From assembly GCA_016801885.1 (NCBI GenBank), contig CM028900.1:7905501-7969500 (forward strand): a DNA stretch of 64,000 nt. The letters are read 5' to 3'. The stretch is from Toxotes chatareus (lineage: Eukaryota; Chordata; Actinopteri; Toxotidae). This document shows, in pieces, positions 55,061-64,000 of the stretch (the first letter of the stretch is position 1; each line of letters begins with the position of its first letter). A program made the translations under genes and the position numbers. The notes under the pieces were generated by a model. It was not told the DNA's origin and searched no databases. It was given only the letters and a program-made list of their open reading frames with translations.

Positions 55061-56239
55061 GACACTGTCATATTGTCATGCAATATGGACAAGGCTGATT
55101 TTTGAGCAAGAGGTTGTACGATATAAATTGATCCTTTAGTCAGTATGAAATTGCTAGAAAGATAAAAGAGCGTTTATTTAGTCATCACATCATCATATAA
55201 TTCCCCACAATGCCTTTCACGGTATAATGGGACTCTGTCTTCCACTGCCTCGGACAGAGCACCTATTATGTCATCAAAAAGAGACGATTAGCAGACGAAA
55301 GGGGAGATGAAAGCGAGGGCACCAACTACCTGTTCACAAAGGCCGTAATTTTTACCGGTAATTAAAGGCTTACATTTCCCTGACGGATCATCTGGGGCCA
55401 CAGAACAAATGGGGAGAAGGAGCAACAGAGATGAAAAGAAGCGGGATTCTCCTCTGTTAAAAGCTCTCAGGCTTGTAATGGTAATTAAGGGCTTGTCTCT
55501 GGAGAGGGGACAATATTAGAACAGAGGAGAGGCTGAGAGGGTGGAGGGGTGGGCCCCAACTCTTTCATGTTCTCATTGCCCTTACTCATTCCTCCACTTA
55601 CTCTGCCCAAATCCTCCAATCCACATTGTTACTGTACTTCTAACCCCTCCAGTTCCCCATCTCTCAGCGACCTGCACTTTTCCGCAATGCAGTGTAAAAA
55701 GTTCAGCCTATACTCAGTGTTTCACATCAGCTCACTGCTGTGCCACAGACAAAAACGCCACATTGTCGTCCTACAATAGGGCTTTGTTGCAGGTATAGTG
55801 GTCCTAAAAAGTTTTAAAAGGTTTAAACTGTTTTCTGGTTGGGTGCACCCAGAATTTTGCTTTGGCCCTTCTTCAAATTAGAACTGACTTTGATCATTTC
55901 TCGCCATTGGCACAAATCCACAGAGGTCCTAGTGTGGCACAATACCTGTCTTCACCGTATTTTTTTTAGTCCTGACGGAGCCTGCAGAGTTGCTCCTAAC
56001 CAGCACAGTAGGTGTTGTCATGGTAACCTGCAGGAGGCTAAAAGAAATGAATGACAGATTTGGACTTTTCTGAGCTCAACACCGCACTCCTGATAAAACC
56101 AGAAAACAGTAAACACAGCTGTCCTTTTACAGTTCTCTGGAGTTACCACCCCCTCTCCCCATGTTACACTGAGAGATGAACCTGAACGAAGAAGCAGGAT
56201 CAGGTATTTTTTATCAGTGGGGACTGGGATAAGAATTTA

Positions 56240-56480
56240 GGCAAGATAAGAGACAAGATAAGAGAACACATTATTGATCCCCAGGTGGGGAAAATTGGAT
56301 GTTAACAGCAGCAGAAAAAACAGTCAGAGAAGTATAGATAAAAATACAATATAGAATTATGGATAAAACAACTAGGGAAAAAGGCAGTGGCAGGGGTCTT
56401 CGGTGTTGTTGTACAGCCTGATAGCAATGATGCTGTTCACCATGGGAATGGAAATAAAATTCCTGATGACAAAGGAGCGA
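56240..56480 (-). mobile_element. non-LTR retrotransposon-like 3' end
   Basis: On the minus strand the segment ends with ttccccacctggggatcaat, then aatgtgttctcttatcttg and tcttatcttg. This matches the 'CCC..GGGATCAATAAAG.. (TTATC)n' 3' ends common among fish LINE-like elements. Upstream the minus strand encodes a degenerate MVNSIIAIRLYNNTEDP, which could be the end of an ORF2. The family is not assigned. Confidence 0.6.
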
Positions 56481-59400
56481 CTCTACATTGAACACACATA
56501 TGCACACACAGTAGTATTTTACTGAAAGCGATCTCAAATATACCACGAAGCACAGGTCAATTTACAGACAGTTTGAAATATATCGTAATTGTGTTGTTCC
56601 AAGCCTCAAGTGTGTATTTATTGGTTGTCTTGTTCGCTCTCTTATCCCTCCTATGTGAAGAAAAAGGATTACACAGTACCATGTGCACTTTTTCATGCTT
56701 GTTTCACACCTTGTGGGGGAAGAATCATGACTGACAGGACTTGTATCAGATTCTCCTGCAGCGATATCTGCAGGAAATCTTCACAAACATTCTCTCTCTC
56801 TGTCTGACTGACAGTCTCTCTCTTTCTCGCTCGCTCTCACACAGATACACACTCATATTATGTGCACACACAAGCACTTTCTGCTTGGCTATTTTAATTA
56901 AATGCTTAAAATACCCAAACCTGAAATGAAATGAAAGTCTCTGTCAAAAGCTAGGGTGTAAAATATCACCATGTTGCATGAAAGCCTTGTACACTAATTC
57001 AATTTCCGATGATTTTTCTCACTTCAGATGAAGGGTTATATGGCCCATTCTGGGGGCAGTGTATGAATCATTTGGTAATGGCAACCACCAAAATAAAATT
57101 TCTCTTAATGTTAGTTAAGTTTTAAATTATTGTTTAATTCAAGTTCATCATAAATCATCATAAAGTTTAATTCAGTTTGGTTGCAGTAACAGTGAGAAAT
57201 GACAATTTCCTATAATAATCTATTGATATCACTCTCCAAAGAGAGTCTGAATTCATTAATTTCATTTGCTCATTTTCCCAAAAGAAAAAAAAGTACTTAT
57301 TATGGTTTCTTCCTTTGGCTCTTTGACCCTCACTGTACAGATTGATGCACAGTATGTTGAGAGTTTGTCTCTAGAAAGCTGTTTTCACATTCGCCTGCTC
57401 TGGTGTGAGTTTGAGACATGCACATATGGGCAAATTTTTCTGACATCCCAGCCTTCCAGGGTGGAAGCCAGCCATCATGGCCCAGAAATCAAATTACACA
57501 AGGACGAGTGAAAGCTTTTGAAATCTACAGTGCAAAAACTGTACTCTTAGACCAGACTTGAGTGACCAATTTTTGTAGCTGTTGTTTATGTTGTTGTTTA
57601 AGTGAACATCATTTTGTGGAAAATCTCTTCTGGATAAAATGAAAAGTGTCACCACATGTCTGGACATGATCTTTATTTTGCTGTATCACATCATATTGAA
57701 ATTACAAGTGCTCATAAAAAATGAAAGAGTACTTTACTCAGATAAGATGAAGAAAAGGAGCTTGCAGCCAACTCCCTTGGTAACCTCATGTTGTTGGATG
57801 AGTACACTGAGAGAAGACTGTTGGGTACAGGAAGTCCTGAGGATGTGATGTGATGTTAATAGGAGACTGGTTCTCTAATTATAATATTTTTCACTGTCAG
57901 CTGTGCAAACTTTTTACATCTCACGCATCCCCAGACTCCAAATATCTCCTGCATTTGATGGTTTGTAGAACTCAGAGATTGATGAGTTAAACTGGGGTGG
58001 TGCGGTTATTCTGCGGAAACCTGGTGTTTTTTGTGCATGATTTCATCAAAGTAGCTTATCATTGGACAGAGTAGCCACAGATATAACACACATACTGTAT
58101 CATACTGTATGTGTTCATATGGCTGCAGAGATTTTGATGAGATGAAAGTAAAGGTTTGTAATGCATAGTTGTGTTTTCCTTATTTGGTTGTTTTGGAGTT
58201 TTTTGGGGGTTTTTTGCGTTTTTTTAATTCCAAAATGGGCGACGTAATGAAAAGTGAATGGATACTGAAGATGACACATTTTTATGAAAAATACCAAAAC
58301 GTCAATTTGCTTGGTTTACATGAAATTCCCAGCTCCTTGTGACTTGCCACCCATCTGCACAGAGCAAAAAAAAAAACTAAACAAAAAAAATCAAATAAAT
58401 GAACAAGCAAGTTCACTTCAGGGTGAGGAAACCACTAACGTGGTATCTCTTCTTGTGCTAGTCTTCGCGCCCTCCTTGAAAAGAGTGCTAAGAGAACACT
58501 GGATTGTGCTGAAGACCAAAGTGTGTTATCAAACACACTGAATATGACTTATTAATAAGAACATCAGATTGTTTCTGATTCTACAAATAAAACATGTTGG
58601 TAGCTGTCACACACAAAGAAAGGCACAAACCAATTGTGTTCTAAGCAGTGACATGTGAAAGACAAGGGTCCTGTTCAGTGGATTCTAGGAGAAAGAAATA
58701 AGACAGAAATGACATTGACATGCATGTGCATCTGTTCATTTATAATCATGTTTGTATGTGCATGGTTTTATTGTTGTTGTTTTTTTCTGCTTGTCTCCTC
58801 ATTCATCTGCCCCTCTGTCTGCATATCTGTCAATCTCACTGTGTGTTCTGTGCATCTGTGCTGAATTTGGACAACATCTGCAGAGTGTTTTCTGTACAAG
58901 GTTTGTTTTCCTCTCCTCCTGCTTGGAAAGTATTCCTCTGACTGAAACTGAGTGTCAGCACTGTGAAGCCTAATTATCCCAAATACTGTGAAATCAGCTA
59001 AACATGCACCAAGTGAAGTTGAAACAAATTGAATTCACGACCCTGTGTAGCATATTAACTCATTTACTCACCCATTCATTCGTTCATCCATTTATTCACT
59101 CATTCATCTATCCACACAAGAGAAAGAATCAAAGACCTGCCTAATTTCAGGGTTTAGTTCTGATACATGTGGTTGCTGTATGTGTTTTCTAATAGAAGGC
59201 CTCTTTTGTGGTTCTGTTCATATTGTTATTTGGAGTGAATGCACTTATAGGAAGTGTTCATTAGTGAGCTTTAGAGGTGCTGGTAGGTGGTTTGTTACTG
59301 TTGGACAGAGCCAGGCTTGCTGTACCTTCACATTTATCTTACAGATATCAGAGTGATATCATTAATCTCATTGAACCCTCTGCAAAAAAAGCAAATAAGC

Positions 59401-60309
59401 ATGTTTCCCAAAATGCCTACTGACTTATTATTTTTTTAGCTTTCAAAAGCAAGTCAAAATAAGAAAAGGGTGGATCATAAGTGTCCTTTCCATCAGGCGC
59501 CATAACCAGCTCTCATCCTCAGGAGGAGGATGTCAATAACTCAGATTACATGGATTTGTTCCACACCCACGCATGTGTGAAGGCAGAAACAACACACAAC
59601 GTCGTGCACATATAAAGAAGCACACACTCATGAAAACACTTAATCATGCTCCTGCGCTATACAAGGCACACATTCAGTCAGCGGGGGATATTTTTCACAC
59701 CAAGTTTTGCCAATCTCTTGTAATGGCACACTTATTTGTGAACATCAAAAAATGACACAGTCTTTGGTTTGAATTTTTGAGTTTTTACCAAAAAGGCAGG
59801 TAACATGTTAGCCCTCAGACAGAGGGGTAAGGAGGTATCAAACGTAAGCGAATGCAGAAAACTGATATTGCTGGCACTCTGTGAAGTCTTATTTTGCTTA
59901 GGGTTGTTTTGTTAACAGTATATTAAAGGCATGTTGTGTCAGCATTTGTTGAGCTGTTGTTATGCTTTCTGTTGTTATTAGAGCAGTTCCAATATCAGTT
60001 TTTACTGCAGGGTTCTGATGATAAGAAAACATAATAAAAATAGAATCACAAGAAAATTAAGGAAAAATCAACTACAATTTGTCTTTGTTCATAATGCTTT
60101 TAATATTAAACTGCTCATGATGTGCTTCCAAACATGAAAATATATTAGACTGATAAATGTTTCAGTCACTGTCACATTGTCTTTTTTTTTTTTTTGACAA
60201 ATGGAAGGAGCAGGGGAGTCAATAAAGAAACCCCCCCCCAATAGCAATACACCACTTTCCATTGCTCCTGCCACACCTGGAATACTCGCTGGAAGTCCCA
60301 TTCTGTAAG

Positions 60310-60447
60310 CACATCCAGATTTAAACCCCATGGAGCTGGTTTGGGATGAACCGGACAGAAGGGGAAAGCAAAGCAATCTTCCTGTGTAACACATTTGGGG
60401 GAACTTCTGAAACAGTGTTGAAATGAACTTTCTGAACAATGTTTGCT
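60310..60447 (+). mobile_element. Tc1/mariner transposase 3' fragment (T1)
   Basis: The plus strand reads, with frame shifts, a DLNPMELVWDE-like block followed by a CVTHLGELLKQC-like and LSEQCLL-like block, the C-terminal region of Tc1 transposases. It runs directly into the unknown repeat unit beginning at 60448. Confidence 0.8.
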
Positions 60448-60983
60448 GAACGGCCACCATCTTGGAACACAGTGTCCAGCTCTCACAGTGCATTTCGGGA
60501 ATGTGATGATGATTTTGCAGATGTGATGCTACATGCTGGCGTTTGTAAGAGAGGAAGGAGCAACAAAGGTGGCTCTGTAAATATGTTTGTTACTTCTGCT
60601 GCACTTGAATTATAATTACACAGCATGAGGCCTTCAACAATTTCCTGTGCTTTCCAGGGAGCTCAGTGGAAACTTCCTCTCCAGGCAGTGGCTGCTGGCA
60701 ACATGACATTCCTAGTGTGCAATTGATCAGTGGGATAAACTAACATCACAGGAGAGATTTCTGAACAAAAGACAAAGGGAATGTTGCATTTGTCACACAC
60801 ACACACACACACACAGTTGTACAGTATGTAATTTGCACAGTTTGGTTACTTTGCATGTTTGCCACACAAATAATTGTGACCATACAGTAAAGCACTACTG
60901 TACCAAAACATGTGTGGTTCCTGTTTTGTAGGTACAGATTGTAGCCTTTGTAGGGTCCGGCTGTACACAAATACAAAGCTGAA
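60448..60983. repeat. 536-bp duplicated unit, copy 1 (U1)
   Basis: Highly similar over its whole length to 62595-63161. The long central block (about 60600-60790), from gcacttgaattataa through cagtgggataaactaacatc, has only a few substitutions. It includes a (CA)n at 60793-60815. No coding motif is recognised. Confidence 0.9.
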
Positions 60984-60989
60984 GGACAG

Positions 60990-61062
60990 AAGGTCTGTGT
61001 AACACATCTGTGGGAACTTCTGAAACAGTGTTGGGACAAACTTTCTGAACAATATTGCTTCC
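60990..61062 (+). mobile_element. Tc1/mariner transposase 3' fragment (T2)
   Basis: Reads KVCVTHLWELLKQCWDKLSE, then QY, followed by a ttgcttcccattgtggaaag stretch equivalent to the ..LSIVER.. of the transposase. It is less decayed than T1 (60310-60447), which has the same stretch. It abuts the 3' end of U1. Confidence 0.85.
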
Positions 61063-61531
61063 CATTGTGGAAAGAACATCATGATTTTGTTCAGCTGCTG
61101 GATGATTCAGAGATTTAGGCTAACTTCAGTTCAACAAGAAGATTCTATTGTTCTTTTTTTTTTTTTTTGATCTCCAGTTTTTTATTTGCTCTATGCTTTA
61201 ATTTCAGAAACACTGAGACACTGAATCATGTAAATTTAAACAGCTTGGAAAAACTCAGTTCTAAAACTTGACAGGTACTGTCTATAAATATAACCTATGA
61301 AAAGGGCTCAGTCTAAGTTCAGACTACTGCTTTTGCTAGAATATTATATATTGAGATTGTTCTTGTTTTTCTTCATATCATAATTCAGATTTCTTTGGTT
61401 CCTTCTTCACTTCATATGGTGTTTTTAACTGAAACTGACTGTACTACACTCTACACTTTTAAATGGACCAGTAGGCTTTTAATTATCCAGGTTTTACACG
61501 GATGTGTTTCTTCTGTTGCGAAGCCCAAGGT

Positions 61532-61533
<2 letters not shown>

Positions 61534-61606
<73 letters not shown>

Positions 61607-61633
61607 TCTCTCTCTCTCTCACACACACACACA
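61534..61633. repeat. compound (CT)n(CA)n microsatellite
   Basis: About 53 bp of CT, about 20 bp of CA, a further CT run, then CA again. Confidence 0.97.
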
Positions 61634-62594
61634 ATACTTATGAGTTACCAAGGGTTACAGACTGCTCTGAGAATAATAATAGATTAGAATTATAATGACA
61701 CTGCTGTGAGATTGGACAGCAGGAGAGAACAGTAGGATTTTGAAAGCTGCTCCTCCTCCTCTGTAACTTGATAGTGTGCAAATGATTCACCTCATTGTTC
61801 CAGTCTTGGTTAATAGTTTTCCTACCATCTGTTCGAACTTCAACCAGCTTGACATCATAGTAGTTTGCTTGCTCAGAGGCTAATGACAGAGTCATGCCAG
61901 TGCTATGTAAAACTGTCTTCTCTATGCCTGGTTAATATTTGTACATCTTTTTTCAAAAGCCTTGCAAACTCCTGTGTTCTACTGTGGCTCTGGTTACACT
62001 GTACATGTAACACCAGGAGAAAATGGGTGTTATTTCAAATTATTTAGGTGTTATTTCAGCTCTACACTGGAATGTTCTGGAAACAAAGGAATGACTCTTG
62101 TGGGAAGTATAGGTATGTTAAATGCAGGCAGAGGATATTTTGTGATCATTGATGTATTACCAGAGCTAGATATAGTGTAGCAGAGTAAGCAAGAGTAAGT
62201 AAAAAAATCCTTTTCTCCTTCAGCCACCATTGTAAAAGACTCGTCTGTAAAACTGTGGACAGAACATGCTGAGTGGCACACAATGCTCCTCATTTTGTGA
62301 ATAGTTAATGGAACTATAAATCATATTTAAAGAAATGATAATGTTGAGATGAAGTTAGAGATACGTTAGTGGAGTGCTCAGAGAAATGGAAATTTAATCC
62401 GCAAATCTATGACAACTGAGCAAACTCCATGTGCTCAAGAAGATTGTGAGATTGTGTGCGAGCTCCAAAGCAGGTAATAATGCACCTTGTGGTGTTGTGT
62501 TCGCCAAATGAAACACTTTATAACAGCTGTAAAAAAGCTATGTGCATTCATGGGGCATCTCCTCAATTTAAAGTCTACGGGATTTTATAAGAAT

Positions 62595-63161
62595 GAACGG
62601 TCACCGTCTTGGAACACAGTCTCCAGGTCTCACAGTGCATTCAGGAATGTGATGATGGTGAAGATGTGATACTACCTGCTGGTGTTTGTAAGGGAGGAAG
62701 AAGCAACAAAGGTGGCTGTCCGAGCATCTTTGTTACTTCTGCTGCACTTGAATTATAACTACACAGCATGAAGCCTTCAACAATTTCCTGTGCTTTCCAG
62801 GGAGCTCAGTGGAAACTTCCTCTCCAGGCAGTGGCTGCTGGCAGCATGACATTCCTAGTGTGCAATTGATCAGTGGGATAAACTAACATCACAGGAGAGA
62901 TTTCTGAACAAAAGACGAGGGAAATGTTGCATTTGTGTCTTACACACACACAGACACAGTTGTACAGTATGTAATTTGCACAGTTTGGTTACTTTGCCCA
63001 TTTTCCACACAAATAATTAAAAGTGACCATACAGTAAAGTGCTACTGTACCACGTAAACGTGTGTGTGCACGTGCATGTAATCACACACAGAAGGTTCAT
63101 GTTTTGTAGGTACAGCGTGTAGCCTTTGTAGGGCCCGGCTGTACACAAATACCAAGCTGAA
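62595..63161. repeat. 567-bp duplicated unit, copy 2 (U2)
   Basis: Second copy of the 60448-60983 unit, same orientation, 2.15 kb downstream. It starts gaacggtcaccgtcttggaa and ends gtacacaaataccaagctga. The two copies differ mainly in the CA-repeat section and in an insertion near 63055-63090. Confidence 0.9.
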
Positions 63162-64000
63162 AGTAGCTGTTGAACTTTGGAAATGTCAGCCCCTGCTCCT
63201 CACAGACTGTACTATCAGTTCATTCCTGGGTGTCCTCCCAGCCTCCTTCCCTGCACACCATAAAACTTTCCTTGTGCTGAGAGTGACCTACTGAAATCTT
63301 TTGAAGCTGTGTCTGGGTTGTGGGCTGGGGGGAGCACAGCGGATACATGCCCTTAGTTCAAACACAAACACTCTTTCAAAAATAACCTTGCCAGTTTTGC
63401 TCTGAGGACGTGTGTGTCACTGTTCACGGTCAGGAAATGTGAGAAAAAGGTGCAGAGTTATTACTGGTGTACGGTTCAAGAAAAAAAAAAAAAAAAAAGT
63501 GGAAACCGCTGTAAAATGTAATGCATTCCAATAGAACAGTCTTGCTATAAATACTTAAGCATTTAGTTTCAACTGTGTCAGAACCGATTTGACTCGGGCT
63601 CATTTATTTTTGAGACTGTAAGTACTTTAGTTCTCCTTCTACTCTCAACACTATACTGTGGGGAGCTGTCCATGGTGCTGTAACATGTTAAGCGGCATTA
63701 CTGAATACATGCCCCATACCAGTACAGTTTACCTTGCCCTCCTGCTCATAAATCCTGCGGTGACAGAGACAAGCATCTCTTTCACCTCCATCCTCTTCAT
63801 GGGTTCCCCACTGTGCTTCCCAAAATCGCATGCCTCAGAGCCAGTCACAGCACTGGCTCCCCCGAGAGGGCCGTCCATACTGTTTATGTGCTATGCGGTG
63901 AGCCTCCCTGATCTGTGTGTTTGTGGCTCACTGAGAGGCAGTGGCATGTGATTGCTGCACCCCAGGCCCATGAGAATGCCACTTCAGAGGAATGCAAAAT

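Larger units (their letters stand above)
33169..64000 (+). other. intron (5' part), at least 30.8 kb
   Basis: From the donor at 33169 to the window end I find no exon with IL1RAPL Ig3, transmembrane or TIR motifs, and no other gene on either strand. Apart from the repeats listed separately, long stretches (33.2-41.8, 43.2-53.2, 56.5-60.3 kb) are anonymous AT-rich sequence with short simple repeats. 39.9-40.5 kb and 51.1-51.7 kb are notably purine-rich on the plus strand. Confidence 0.75.

Noticed and set aside
61962..62180. Cys/Gly-rich 72-residue open frame (CGSGYTVHVTPG...)
   Set aside because: It looks a little like an extracellular domain, but I recognise no family, splice sites do not fit, and it lies in the anonymous segment between duplicated repeats. 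Probably chance.
63658..63951. 97-residue open frame near the window end
   Set aside because: Higher GC content and an intact frame drew attention, but it has no match to the Ig3, transmembrane or TIR regions expected next in the gene, and no plausible acceptor-donor pair.

Overview
The window looks like vertebrate nuclear DNA, most likely from a teleost fish. It is AT-rich and almost entirely non-coding. It has many long dinucleotide arrays, decayed Tc1/mariner, hAT, L2-like LINE and tRNA-like SINE copies of fish type, and spliced exons separated by very long introns. Nothing in it resembles a prokaryotic operon, a CRISPR array or a phage.

One gene explains all the coding signal. Three plus-strand exons at 1835-2021, 3231-3384 and 33094-33168 join in frame (phases 2/0, 0/1, 1/1). 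They encode the second immunoglobulin domain and the linker into the third domain of an interleukin-1 receptor accessory protein-like receptor. From recalled sequences it fits IL1RAPL1 better than IL1RAPL2. The start codon, first Ig domain, rest of the third Ig domain, transmembrane segment and cytoplasmic TIR domain all lie outside the window. The intron between the second and third exons is 29.7 kb, and the intron after the third exceeds 30.8 kb, in line with the very large introns known for this gene family.

Layout: 1-1834 is intron with a Tc1 relic. 1835-3384 holds two exons. 3385-33093 is a giant intron with an L2-like LINE remnant, a local duplication near 11 kb, a second Tc1 relic, a strong G-quadruplex motif, a long (GT)n tract, a hAT-type miniature transposon with a perfect 8-bp target duplication, and a SINE. 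33094-33168 is the third exon. 33169-64000 is intron with a minus-strand LINE reverse-transcriptase remnant near 53.6 kb, a second minus-strand non-LTR 3' end near 56.3 kb, and a composite Tc1/unknown-repeat block duplicated at 60.3-63.2 kb.

I did not find a convincing new gene or system. The most interesting items are the duplicated Tc1-associated block, the hAT miniature element, a near-perfect hairpin at 5558-5603, the G-quadruplex motif, and several AT-rich homeodomain-site-like stretches that could be conserved intronic enhancers.
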